This document shows, one piece after another, positions 55,199-64,000 of a stretch of DNA of 64,000 nt (its first letter is position 1; every line of letters begins with the position of its first letter). Source of the stretch: Thermococcus piezophilus. GTDB taxonomy: Archaea > Methanobacteriota_B > Thermococci > Thermococcales > Thermococcaceae. Location: assembly GCF_001647085.1 (NCBI RefSeq), contig NZ_CP015520.1, positions 1,508,219 through 1,572,218 of the forward strand, read 5' to 3'. Made by a program: the position numbers and the translations under genes. Under the pieces are notes generated by a model, which worked only from the letters and a program-made list of their open reading frames with translations, was not told the DNA's origin and searched no databases.

Positions 55199-55759
55199 TC
55201 ATGAGATTTTTTCAAGGGTTTCGCGGGCAATTTGTCTGAGGGTAACCCACTTCTTGCCCTCAAATGGTAGTATGACTTTGTCTTCAACGTTGACGAACTC
55301 CTCAACATACTCTATGGCCTCTTTAGCCCCAAGCTCACCGAGCAACATCAATGCAAAGCCCCGGATGTTTTTATCTCCCTCTTCGAGTTCTTCGATTAGA
55401 TCACTGACAACTGTCCCTTTGAGCATCGATATTCTAGTTCGAAATCTGCGGGCAAGTTCATAGGACAGCACCATCGCATTTTCCTTTACGTAAGGGTTTC
55501 TGTTCTTTGTGAGCTCAATGGCTTTGGGAAAGACTTTCTCAAGGTAAGACTCAAGCACATCACTTTGCTGTTCTGCAATCATCCCCAGAATGAGAAGGGC
55601 ATCCCCTCGAATCCCGGGCACACTGTCGTCAAGGAGCTCAATAAGACCGTCAAGTGCCTTCTTATCTTTTAGAACCATTGTGATGATGTCATTAAAGCGC
55701 TCCTGCTCTATTAGTTTTTTTATTTTCTCTTTTTTTGAGCCGAATGAGAGGAAACCCAT
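55199..55759 (-). CDS. HEAT-repeat protein
   Basis: A 186-residue helical-repeat protein; repeats are seen at LIELLDDSVPGIRGDALLIL, KNRNPYVKENAMVLSYELAR and EEGDKNIRGFALMLLGELGA. Such folds mediate protein interactions. GAGGTGATACT precedes ATG 55759. It is followed by the BofA-family gene 12 bases later. Confidence 0.8.
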   Translation of the reverse strand: MGFLSFGSKKEKIKKLIEQERFNDIITMVLKDKKALDGLIELLDDSVPGIRGDALLILGMIAEQQSDVLESYLEKVFPKAIELTKNRNPYVKENAMVLSYELARRFRTRISMLKGTVVSDLIEELEEGDKNIRGFALMLLGELGAKEAIEYVEEFVNVEDKVILPFEGKKWVTLRQIARETLEKIS

Positions 55760-55974
55760 AGTATCACCTCTGGATGGGATTTATTGGGTTTTAGTGTATA
55801 AAGTTTTTTCGTGGGGAGGATACATGCTCATAAAGGATAAGTTCAGAAAGGGACACACGAGATACATTTCCAAGTGGAAGAGGCATTGATAAAGCGGTGG
55901 GATAGACTTAAGTAGTGTCGCGTTATGGGAACCTCTATATTCCTGTGTGGGTTATGAAACTGCAATAACAGGTA

Positions 55975-58331
55975 GTGAATAAATTTATAAGCTACTTGGA
56001 AACTAATGTTAAGCTGATGAGACGAGATGTAGCTTTGAATATCACAATTGGTGCAGCAATTTCAATCATTCTGCTGTTGCTAGGTAGAGTAAATCCCTAT
56101 TTTTCAGTATTGCTGCCGGTGTTTCTAGGCTTAAATCTAAGTTCGTATATTTTGATAGTTTCCCATACAGGATTGGAATTGCGGGAGCTATTGGATTCTC
56201 TGTCCTGATACTCGTGGCATACATACTTAGCATTCTTGGGACTGGCTTGTCGCCTCTAATCCATGTAATGCTAATAATAACTGCTCTAACATTTGATTTT
56301 CATAAATATGCAAAGATATCTAAGGACGAAGCTCTCACGTTGGGAAAACTAATGCTCATTGTGGGATTAATAGCGATTATAAAAGTTCTCATCCTAAAAA
56401 TGCCAACAGATACAGTGGACAGTGTATTCCACGCCTATAAAGTCCAGTATATATTGAAATATCAGTCACTATTTCCTCCAAAAGTCCCAGTTTTTAATGT
56501 GCTTTCATATCCTGCTGGATATCATACTATTGTAACGTGGGTAGTTTTATTGTCTGGGGACTTGATACCACATGCAATGCTCGTTGTCAGAGTATGGAGC
56601 TGGATTTTGATAGCACTTGGAACTTATTTGTTTGCCTCGGTTTGGTTTGATGGCAAAGTGGGCATATACTCCGCGATGGTGATCTTGGTAGCTAACATCT
56701 ACAACTATTATCTCATAATCTACATTCATCCAAACTTCTTAGGCTTCTATTTCTTTATGGCTACGTTGGCAATGTTTTACTTGGTTCTCAACAAAAAGGA
56801 TACTTCTCACTACAGTGATTGGACAATTATCACCATATTCTTCATTCTCATAGCAGCGGGTACTCTCTTTGTCCATCCCTACGAATTTCAAGCGTACGTT
56901 TTTATTGCCGCAGTTTATCTCTTGATAAGCATTTACTACAAAGAACTCACGCTAAAACATGCTATATTAAATGGATTGCTTTATTTTGTACTGCCTCTTG
57001 CTATTTACGCGGTTTTAAATCCATACTTTTGGTGGCCAGAACTTGCATCAAAAGTGGCTATTGAATATCCCTGGGCTTCATACATTGAAGTCGCAGTGAA
57101 TAACCTAGCTGTTTTCACTGGCAGAAATATCATGGATACCTGGGACAGGTTTAAGTTCATGGTTAATTGGGCAACTCTGAGAAATTACAGTTACTTTGCA
57201 TCCCTTCTTTTAGTAGCAAGTGTTGGGATTCCCCTTTCTAAAAAGTATAAGCTTAAGGAGTTGGCATCCCTATGGGGTTTTGTTCTGTTTGTTTTGCTCT
57301 TGATATTGAACCGACTTACCTACAACATTCCAATTCCCTTTTATGGAACCGCAGCCATGGAGCGCATGTTTTTGTGGTTGACTCCACTCTTTCCAGTCTT
57401 TATCGCAGTTGGATTAAGGACATTACTTGACACTTTTAATGAAGTGGTAGGTTCCAAGAAGCTTAAGGCAATTAAACTAATTTTCCTCGTGTTTCTGTTT
57501 ATAGTTCCCGCGCAAGGGATAGCATATGACATGATTTCTAATGAGGCGAATTATTATGTTAACGCTCATAATTTGGAAGATTTTGAATGGATTAACGAGA
57601 GGTTCTCAGGTATCACTGTGCTAAACTCCTGTGATGCGGATTCTGGGCAGTGGATTCCGTTTTTTACCTCGAACACTGTTCTTTTCTCTTACGTAAACTA
57701 TTGTAGGGTGTACAACTATACTCCAAAAGCTGTGGAAGCCTTGATTCAGGAAGGTATAGTTCCCCTAAATGCGACGTTGGCGTATATAGATACAAATTAT
57801 CCAAGTTTAAATCCTTTGATTTTTTACACTCGCTTTAAGCTTCTTAGATACAATAATGGAAATTGGATATTTGACATTACATCCAAAAACATATCTGAAA
57901 ACTATGATATCCTGAAGTCTCAAATTATGCTGTGTAAAAACACGATATCCGGCGACACATATGAAGATGGGCGGTACTACGTATATGGATTCATGAAAAA
58001 ATATGTCATGGTTGAATATTTCCATTTACACGGTCTCAATTATGCATGGCTCTCCGGCCAAAATGGCACCATCATCTTTGTGCCATGCAAAAATTATAAC
58101 AGGATTGCAATATCATTTATTTCCTTATCCCCGGATCCAATCAACACAACAATATTGATAAATGGTGTATCTCATACGATAATTGCGAATCCAGGCGACA
58201 ATATCTATGAATTACCAGCAGAAATCCAATCGGGAACCTTAAACATAATAGAAATAAAGAAAGAGAGAAATGGAGGATTGTTCCTAATAAAGTCCATTGA
58301 ATTTAGTGACTATAATTGGAGGATGGGATAG
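55975..58331 (+). pseudogene. Large polytopic membrane protein (glycosyltransferase-like), one frameshift
   Basis: GTG 55975 opens MNKFISYLETNVKLMRRDVA with two membrane segments and ends at 56208 after SYILIVS. From about 56163 another frame reads PYRIGIAGAIGFSVLILVAY and is open to 58331, giving a protein of about 780 residues with a dozen membrane segments and a C-terminal extracellular domain. A one-base indel near 56160 joins the two. The layout (VDSVFHAYKVQYILKYQSLF after the first segments) resembles oligosaccharyl/dolichyl-phosphate-sugar transferases, though no catalytic motif is certain. The 705-residue downstream part (GTG 56214) might still be translated. The region is AT-rich. 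Confidence 0.65.
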
Positions 58332-58335
58332 TATA

Positions 58336-60588
58336 ATGGGGAGAGCACGTCAGTGGGTGGGCATGTTATCAGTATTGTTTGTCTATCTCCTGATGCGGAT
58401 TTACTGTATCTCCACATTTATGAACGAATACTACGACTATGACGAGGGTACGTATCTCCTAATCGCCCGGCTGATTAACCATGGTTATCTTCCTTACAGG
58501 GATATTTTTGCGGTTCATCCTCCCCTCTATTATTATCTCCTTGCTGTCTGGCTAAGGGTATTTGGCGACAATTATATAACCGGACGAGCGCTATCAGTTT
58601 TCTTTGGTCTGCTATCACTGATCATAGCTTACTACATCGGCAAGGAGATTAAAGATTGGAAACTGGGCATTATCCTTTCGGGATTGCTGGCCCTCGATCC
58701 TCTTTTAATTCAAGTAAACTCCTTGGTTCTCCATGAATCTTCAATTGAATTTTTCACTCTGCTGTCTGTTTACTATTTTATCAGGTACTTAAAAACAGAA
58801 GATGAAAAATATGCGTATATTGCGTTATTTTGGGGAGGTCTCGGAAGCACATCCAAATTCACAATTCTTCCGTATGCACTTGCACTCTACGTCCTAATAC
58901 TATTCAACAAAAGTGAACGCATTATTTCACACTTACATGGTGCAATAGGAGTCATTTTTAACAAACGACAGGCCTTTATACTAGCGACAACATACCTCAT
59001 CATGATTCTCTTGGTTATGGCAACTGTTATCCTATGGCCAAGCTGGTATGTTAGGGCTGTTGTTGTGGTGCCGGGTATTCATAGGATCGTTTACTGGGAT
59101 CAGATAATCCCCATAGTGGTTCTCCTTGTCCTCTGGGGCAGTCTGACATTGAAAATATTCAACTGCTCATATTTTCCTCAAGTAAAAGACATTATTAGCT
59201 TTTCACTTCACCATCTAAGACGCGTTTTGATTCTGGCTTCAGCATTCTTTTTGCCTAAAATAATTGTGGAAGGATTGCTGGGAATTGCAATTAGTACTGA
59301 TTATCTCTCCCAGACATACTTGATACAGAGTGGGAGAAGCTTCCCGATAATAAACTTCTTCATATTCGTTAGCGATCTCTTCGAGGACATTTACAAGAAC
59401 ACTCTGGAGTTCTGGATGTTTATTCTTCCGGTTGTTCTATTAGCACTCCTAGTACTGGCTATCTGGGCATTTTCCAAGAAAGTTCCAATGTCTTCGTCGG
59501 GCAGATCCTTCCTTGTCTTGTCAACAATAACAGCGTTTATGTACTTTGCAGTGTCTCCATCTATTATCACAGGCAGGTTTATCCTACCCTTTCTATTGTT
59601 GATATATATTCTGCTTGCGGATGTTCTTTACAATCTTCCCTCCATCATTCAAAAAGGACATGTACGCACTCTGGGCTTTTTCCTCGTTCTATTGTTGTTG
59701 GTGGTTGATTTTGGAATTGTTTACCAGTATCCTCACGGCAATCTAAAGGTTATCTACGCGGTTCATACAAAAACGATGAGGGATGATCTTAAGGACTACC
59801 TCTCATCCGCCAACATAGCTCTGGGGACAACTTATTCCTTAAATCCCATGAATACTTACTATTTGGAGGCCAGTACGGTTCCATATTACATTGACGCATT
59901 TGGTTTACTTTTACTTGAAGACCTCAACGTTAGTACTATGCTTAATATCTTGGAAGAGGAGGAAGTTGAATATTTCGTCATTAGCACCTGGGCATATTAT
60001 AGCTGGGCTAACAAAGAACTCAGAGATCAACTTCAGAGCTTTGCATCGACAGTGAGGATGAGTTCAACTTTACTTTATGGAGAGTCTTACGATAACAAGG
60101 ATATCTTAGAAATGTATTCACGGTTGCTTACTCATAATCCCGCAGGGCCACTTTATATAAGCACTTACGATGGTAGGGTCGTTGTTTGGGTAAACTCAAT
60201 GGAAATTGCAAATTTCTACGCGGTTAATAACAACACCACTTTTAATTTCCGCACTCAGCTGAGCTATGATTTAGATAAGAATGACTATCTTGCGGTTCAG
60301 TACGCAAACGCTTCCAGCTCGGTTGCATTTAGATTGTTATTAAATGGGAGCCAATTAATATTTTTAGACGTGCCTACCCCTCTGGTATTCAATTTTACAG
60401 GGGATATAACAGTATTTGGCGAAGACAAATTCCTAAAACTTGGCGATGAATCTAACTCCCCAGTTGATGTCTATTGTGGAGACTTCCAATTGCTGATTGC
60501 TGGGAGGGACATCAAAGTTAGAAAAGTGTCCAATAACCAGATTGAAATAATCGGTGATAAAATAATCCTTGAGCTCAGAGATCCTTAA
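58336..60588 (+). CDS. ArnT/PMT-like membrane glycosyltransferase
   Basis: A 750-residue protein with about 12 N-terminal membrane segments and a soluble C-terminal region. The first extracytoplasmic loop has the acidic motif YDYDEGTYLLIARLINHGYL and then YRDIFAVHPPLYYYLLAVW, the pattern of GT-C enzymes (GT39/GT83) using dolichyl- or undecaprenyl-phosphate sugars. It probably glycosylates surface proteins or lipids. ATG 58336 follows GAGGATGGGATAGTATA and lies five bases after the upstream gene. It is AT-rich like its neighbour. Confidence 0.82.
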   Translation: MGRARQWVGMLSVLFVYLLMRIYCISTFMNEYYDYDEGTYLLIARLINHGYLPYRDIFAVHPPLYYYLLAVWLRVFGDNYITGRALSVFFGLLSLIIAYYIGKEIKDWKLGIILSGLLALDPLLIQVNSLVLHESSIEFFTLLSVYYFIRYLKTEDEKYAYIALFWGGLGSTSKFTILPYALALYVLILFNKSERIISHLHGAIGVIFNKRQAFILATTYLIMILLVMATVILWPSWYVRAVVVVPGIHRIVYWDQIIPIVVLLVLWGSLTLKIFNCSYFPQVKDIISFSLHHLRRVLILASAFFLPKIIVEGLLGIAISTDYLSQTYLIQSGRSFPIINFFIFVSDLFEDIYKNTLEFWMFILPVVLLALLVLAIWAFSKKVPMSSSGRSFLVLSTITAFMYFAVSPSIITGRFILPFLLLIYILLADVLYNLPSIIQKGHVRTLGFFLVLLLLVVDFGIVYQYPHGNLKVIYAVHTKTMRDDLKDYLSSANIALGTTYSLNPMNTYYLEASTVPYYIDAFGLLLLEDLNVSTMLNILEEEEVEYFVISTWAYYSWANKELRDQLQSFASTVRMSSTLLYGESYDNKDILEMYSRLLTHNPAGPLYISTYDGRVVVWVNSMEIANFYAVNNNTTFNFRTQLSYDLDKNDYLAVQYANASSSVAFRLLLNGSQLIFLDVPTPLVFNFTGDITVFGEDKFLKLGDESNSPVDVYCGDFQLLIAGRDIKVRKVSNNQIEIIGDKIILELRDP

Positions 60589-60762
60589 TCACCCATTTTG
60601 CAACTCTGTCAGAACCGAAACTAGACTGTCCCCCAACTCGACAAACTGCACGGCTGTATGATGCGGACGGTCCCTCAGTACCACGAGAACTATCAACACT
60701 AGGAGTAAACCAACGGAGAACATAAATACATACTCTAAGGAACTTTGTGCACGTTTTTTCAT
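60589..60762 (-). CDS. Pilin-like protein with class III signal peptide
   Basis: A 57-residue protein starting MKKRAQSSLEYVFMFSVGLL. The KRAQSSLEY motif is a class III (archaeal prepilin-type) signal cut before Gln, followed by the hydrophobic assembly helix. GAGGGAAGAGTC precedes ATG 60762. It is probably a minor pilin or surface filament subunit. Confidence 0.8.
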   Translation of the reverse strand: MKKRAQSSLEYVFMFSVGLLLVLIVLVVLRDRPHHTAVQFVELGDSLVSVLTELQNG

Positions 60763-60826
60763 GACTCTTCCCTCGTAAATTCCGACAATTAAATGTAGAT
60801 TGATAATAGAAAAAAGGGCCAAGGCT

Positions 60827-61003
60827 TCAACCGCTGGCACTCATCGAGCTAAGAACGTTGCTTATCTCTCCCTCAGCGCCTTCGATGGTCGTAGAGGCAG
60901 TCTTGCCCCTGTTCTGGAGCTGCCTGACAACAATCAGGATTATTATCAGAGCAGCTGCAATCATAAACAGGTACTCAATTGCACCCTGAGCCTTCCTCTT
61001 CAT
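60827..61003 (-). CDS. Pilin-like protein with class III signal peptide
   Basis: A 58-residue protein starting MKRKAQGAIEYLFMIAAALI. KAQGAIEY is a class III signal; after cleavage before Gln the hydrophobic helix forms the filament core. The short C-terminal domain (TIEGAEGEISNVLSSMSAS) is similar in size to the neighbour at 60589. GGAGGTGAGGAGA precedes ATG 61003. The two pilin genes are 64 bases apart. Confidence 0.82.
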   Translation of the reverse strand: MKRKAQGAIEYLFMIAAALIIILIVVRQLQNRGKTASTTIEGAEGEISNVLSSMSASG

Positions 61004-61120
61004 TCTCCTCACCTCCAGGGAATTACTCCATATATCAGCGCGCAGAAAAAGCTTATATAGCTTTCTACTCAAATTTAGGCTAGTTATACTTAATATTGCG
61101 GAAAGCATAGGGGTGATTGC

Positions 61121-61684
61121 GTGGAGTTAATGAATATACAATGTGAATCCTCAAATATTGGGGATTGTGTAAATAGCATAGTGCTTAAGTCAAGGAATCT
61201 ACTATCTCCAAAGCCTGGCTTCATATCGTCCTCAAAGATAACCCTGACTTTCGGTGCGTTTATGACCCTGACAGTAACTGTTCTTCTGGATACTGGTGTC
61301 AATATGAAAAAAGGCATCCTTGCGGAATATGCCGTCGGAAGAAACAAAGAGGAAGCAGTAGATAGAGTCCTAGAAAAAATCAACAGAGCCCTGCCAAGTG
61401 AGACACGGGTCGTGGACTTTGAGGTCGGGACCTATACCACTCCCATCACAAGGAGAACCTACGCTGTGGGCGTCGTCGTTTACAATGTCCCCCTGAAGAA
61501 GAGGCCTTTTAGAGAGTTCACGATAAAGGAGCGCAGAGAGCTTTTGGCCAACGTCCTAGAAATGTTCAACTACAACCAGAGGGTTCTCAACATATCTGAG
61601 ATAGCAAGAATATTCGGCGTCTCAAGGGACTCCATATACTACGACATAGAACAGATACTAAAAGAGAAGAAGGTCAGCCAGTGA
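61121..61684 (+). CDS. HTH-containing protein next to pilin genes
   Basis: A 187-residue protein in the longest form (GTG 61121 after AGGGGTGATTGC). The conserved-looking body begins at MTLTVTVLLDTGVNMKKGIL (ATG 61262, 140 residues), so the start is uncertain. The C-terminal part holds an HTH: LNISEIARIFGVSRDSIYYD. It probably regulates transcription and is divergent from the pilin genes, so these may be its targets. It overlaps the site-2 protease gene by 11 bases at the 3' end. Confidence 0.7.
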   Translation: MELMNIQCESSNIGDCVNSIVLKSRNLLSPKPGFISSSKITLTFGAFMTLTVTVLLDTGVNMKKGILAEYAVGRNKEEAVDRVLEKINRALPSETRVVDFEVGTYTTPITRRTYAVGVVVYNVPLKKRPFREFTIKERRELLANVLEMFNYNQRVLNISEIARIFGVSRDSIYYDIEQILKEKKVSQ

Positions 61685-62924
61685 CCCATAGGGGTCTTGG
61701 TGTCGCCGACACCAGGAAGATTATCACCGCTATGGCTACTAAGACAAGTCTTTTCTTTGATATTGGAGCAATTTCATCAAGTGCCCCGGGGTTCCCAATC
61801 GAGCCCATCAGGAGTATGAGCATGCCCCAAATAAGCCAGCCAACCCAGAAGTAGCTCATAGCTATAAGCATGATCCCTGTGCACATGGTAAGATAGCGGT
61901 GGGTTCTTTCGCTCAAGAAAGCCCGCGCTATGTGTCCACCGTCTAGCTGGGCGGCTGGTATGAGGTTTAGAAATGTTACAAGAATACCAACCCATCCTGC
62001 TATGGCAACGGGATGGAGGAAAACCACAGTGTTGTCGGGGAACGTGACCACATACTTTTCAAGGAGAGTAAAAATGAGGTTTTCCCCGAATGCTATACCG
62101 CCTTCCATTGATTGTATCTGGTCGGCGGGTATTGGAATGGAGAGCCTTAACCCGATTATACTCACCGGTATGGCAACTAAGAATCCTGTGATGGGACCGC
62201 TGACACCAAGGTCTATGGCGGCGTCCCTCGTGGGAAGAGGTGACTTTACCCGGATAACGGCCCCAAGGGTACCTAACATACTCGGAAATGGGATGAAGTA
62301 CGGCATGGTTGCCTTGACACCATGACAGGCCGCCGCTATTTTGTGCCCCAGCTCGTGAGTTCCAAGGATGGTCATAACGCTTATCGAAAACGCAACGGCG
62401 TGAATGTATGGATTCCGGATGCCTGGTAGGTTATAGTAGTTCAGTATTGCGATGTAACCTGTTGAGAGATAATATCCCGCCAGCAGAGTTGTGAATATGG
62501 TTGCGATGAGGAATATCCAAGGGAGCCACTTATTATTTTTCTTTACCTCTTGGGCGGGGAAAACAAACAGTATCACCTTACCCTCACGCTTTTTGAGCGC
62601 CCCCCAGTAGCCAAATTCTTCCAGTTCCCTCAGCACTCGCTCAAAGTTGTCCTCATGTATCTCACGAACCTCAAAAACGAAGACACTTCCCTCTACCCCC
62701 TTTAGTTCGAGCTCGTAGAAGGTTTTCAGCTTTGCTTCGAGGTCTTCTGGAAGGATTGGCCTCTCGATCTGAACTCCAAAAGGTGCACCCTCTTTGTCCT
62801 CTTGAAATCCAACGTGGAGCATGTCTCCGCCGCACTTCGGGCAGGCATTTTCAATGAAGGGCTTAGACGAGTCAAGAGCCTCCCTGTGGCCACAGTCAAT
62901 ACATTCGTAGATACCCTTCGGCAT
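61674..62924 (-). CDS. Site-2 protease family membrane metallopeptidase (M50)
   Basis: A 416-residue protein. An N-terminal zinc ribbon (CIDCGHREA...CPKCGGDM) and an alpha/beta domain (to about residue 130) precede about seven membrane segments. The zinc site is HELGH in MTILGTHELGHKIAAACHG, with the second ligand in PAAQLDGGHIARAF. Such proteases cleave substrates within the membrane. ATG 62924 follows AGGGAGTGCAGAAA and is preferred to GTG 62933. Confidence 0.88.
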   Translation of the reverse strand: MPKGIYECIDCGHREALDSSKPFIENACPKCGGDMLHVGFQEDKEGAPFGVQIERPILPEDLEAKLKTFYELELKGVEGSVFVFEVREIHEDNFERVLRELEEFGYWGALKKREGKVILFVFPAQEVKKNNKWLPWIFLIATIFTTLLAGYYLSTGYIAILNYYNLPGIRNPYIHAVAFSISVMTILGTHELGHKIAAACHGVKATMPYFIPFPSMLGTLGAVIRVKSPLPTRDAAIDLGVSGPITGFLVAIPVSIIGLRLSIPIPADQIQSMEGGIAFGENLIFTLLEKYVVTFPDNTVVFLHPVAIAGWVGILVTFLNLIPAAQLDGGHIARAFLSERTHRYLTMCTGIMLIAMSYFWVGWLIWGMLILLMGSIGNPGALDEIAPISKKRLVLVAIAVIIFLVSATPRPLWVTG

Positions 62925-62968
62925 TTTCTGCACTCCCTAAAAATGGATTGAGGAGCACCTTAAAAAGG

Positions 62969-63361
62969 CTACTCCTCAACTTCGATCAGTCCCTCCTCGG
63001 CTTTGACCCTGACCCTCTGTCCGCTCTTGAGCTTGGAGACGTCTATGCCATCAACCATAGGAATACCCGCTATTATAGCTCCTGTTGCCACTATTGTCTC
63101 GGCCTCACCGACGATTATTGCCTTTGGCGCCTTTCCGTTCTTTTTAAGGGCATAGATAACGTAAGAGCCAACGGTTGAGCCCTTACCACGTGGAAATGCC
63201 AGGATTTTTCCTGCTATGCTCTGGCCCCTTATATCGCTCTCGGCGTCGGTAACTATTCCTGTCTCGGGATCAACGCCGCCGAGGAAGGAAAGGGGCTTCT
63301 GAGAGACTATCAGTTCCCCCTTAGCCTCGCCACCGACTATCTTCCTGCCCTTGAGTTTCAT
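62969..63361 (-). CDS. Phosphomevalonate dehydratase small subunit (aconitase X, DUF126)
   Basis: A 130-residue swivelling-domain protein of the DUF126/aconitase-X small-subunit family: MKLKGRKIVGGEAKGELIVS, FPRGKGSTVGSYVIYALK and the substrate loop Ser in GKGSTVGSY. With the large subunit it dehydrates (R)-5-phosphomevalonate to trans-anhydromevalonate phosphate in the archaeal mevalonate pathway, supplying isoprenoid lipids. It is nine bases downstream of the large-subunit gene. Confidence 0.88.
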   Translation of the reverse strand: MKLKGRKIVGGEAKGELIVSQKPLSFLGGVDPETGIVTDAESDIRGQSIAGKILAFPRGKGSTVGSYVIYALKKNGKAPKAIIVGEAETIVATGAIIAGIPMVDGIDVSKLKSGQRVRVKAEEGLIEVEE

Positions 63362-63370
63362 TTTCTCACC

Positions 63371-64000
63371 TCAAGGTGCCTCATTTATGAGGTTCTCCTC
63401 ATCGTCGAGCCTAACCTTGAAGCCGAAGGACCGGAAGTAGAAGGCTGATTTTCCGCTGTTGGTGGCCACTCCTTTGTACCAGCCCTTTATCGGTGAGACT
63501 ACGAAGCATATGTCTGGAATAATCCTACCGTTGTAGCGCTCTATGATCTCAGTGTAGCCTAGAGAATCTGCCAATGCCTTGACCGCTCTGCTCGCCGTGA
63601 TGAAGAGCGGTATCTTCAGCGGCCTCCCGCGCATGCTCAGTAGCTCGGCGATTTCCTTAACTTCCGCTAGGGAAGTATGGGGGCAGCCAATCAAAATCAT
63701 GTCGATCTCGCTCCAGTCATCGGCGAACTGCTCCTTAACGGCTCTGATATCAGAATTTTCGATGGTTATCGTTTCGAGCTTCTCAGTTATAGCACCTCTA
63801 TATTCAGGGGTCTCACCTTCCACATGATACAGAGCTATAGAGCCGCTCGCGGCTATAGCGGCACCCATCTCTTTGAGATACTCAGTCATCTCGGGCTTCA
63901 GGCCTTTGATGTATGGCACATCGTTGCCGAGGGTTTTTCCAAGGTGATAACCCAAGGCCGCGTAGTCCACGAAAGTCCTGACATTTGCCTCAACGCTGAT
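63371..64000 (-). CDS. Phosphomevalonate dehydratase large subunit (aconitase X, DUF521), partial
   Basis: The C-terminal 209 codons of the aconitase-X large subunit. The frame stays open to the window edge (TFVDYAALGYHLGKTLGNDV), so the start is outside. MILIGCPHTSLAEVKEIAEL contains a Cys typical of the Fe-S site, and VVSPIKGWYKGVATNSGKSA the C-terminal motif of the family. It works with the DUF126 subunit encoded directly downstream. Confidence 0.88.
   Translation of the reverse strand: MSVEANVRTFVDYAALGYHLGKTLGNDVPYIKGLKPEMTEYLKEMGAAIAASGSIALYHVEGETPEYRGAITEKLETITIENSDIRAVKEQFADDWSEIDMILIGCPHTSLAEVKEIAELLSMRGRPLKIPLFITASRAVKALADSLGYTEIIERYNGRIIPDICFVVSPIKGWYKGVATNSGKSAFYFRSFGFKVRLDDEENLINEAP

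Noticed and set aside
55824-55889. 21-codon open frame after the HEAT gene
   Set aside because: It is too short, has no clear ribosome binding site and no sign of conservation.

Overview
The window reads as a 64-kb piece of a Thermococcus chromosome (Euryarchaeota, Thermococcales). Signature features are a WOR4-type tungsten oxidoreductase, a complete 13-gene membrane-bound MBX/MBS (sulfane reductase) operon with a consensus-matching SurR site, a protein with a CGP-CTERM tail (a sorting signal of Thermococcaceae), archaeal translation and transcription genes (aRF1, RpoP, L37Ae, archaeal ArgRS, prefoldin, Pcc1), class III signal peptides and GGAGGTG-type ribosome binding sites. There is no rRNA or tRNA gene and no CRISPR array.

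Layout. 0-2.6 kb: aldo/keto reductase and WOR4. 2.6-12.9 kb: three AT-rich secreted-protein loci of one paralogous class, each behind the same ~170-bp leader. They are interleaved with a TPR/tRNA-binding pair and with the core operon rpl37ae-rpoP-Brix-pcc1-pfdB-DUF3194-DHH. 13-16.7 kb: QueE, a broken membrane-protein gene, a box C/D sRNA candidate and TIP49. 16.7-19.1 kb: a minus-strand operon of DUF2284, a membrane protein, a CARF-like protein and a PIN-domain protein. 19.2-23.8 kb: a broken PEBP gene, SemiSWEET, and a thiol/redox group (CGP-CTERM thioredoxin-fold protein, CcdA, CPYC thioredoxin, multi-His membrane protein). 23.9-29.3 kb: a stress-type group (HTH regulator, hybrid cluster protein, DUF2249/DUF1858, DUF438-hemerythrin-PAS, cupin, creatinase-like M24) sharing a TATGACA-TGTCATA palindrome. 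29.3-32.9 kb: Lrp regulator, decayed class III aminotransferase, NCS2 permease. 32.9-42.6 kb: MBX operon. 42.9-46.1 kb: ACT regulator, radical SAM-TRAM protein, decayed secreted protein. 46.1-50.4 kb: ManNAc-uronate sugar genes, DUF354, SpoIIM. 50.4-55.8 kb: LplA C-terminal subunit, ArgRS, DapA-family aldolase, aRF1, BofA, HEAT protein. 55.9-60.6 kb: AT-rich block of large membrane glycosyltransferase-type proteins. 60.6-64 kb: two pilin-like proteins, HTH protein, site-2 protease, and both subunits of the aconitase-X phosphomevalonate dehydratase.

The genes suggest sulfur- and peptide-dependent fermentative anaerobic metabolism, with ferredoxin-linked aldehyde oxidation (WOR4) feeding reductant to MBX, and with oxidative or nitrosative stress defence. 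About eight genes carry frameshifts or stops. Some have several independent lesions and look like real pseudogenes. Others have a single homopolymer indel and could be sequence errors. The most promising unexplained elements are the membrane/CARF-like/PIN operon, the triplicated leader of the secreted-protein loci, and the palindromic operator set around the hybrid cluster protein gene.
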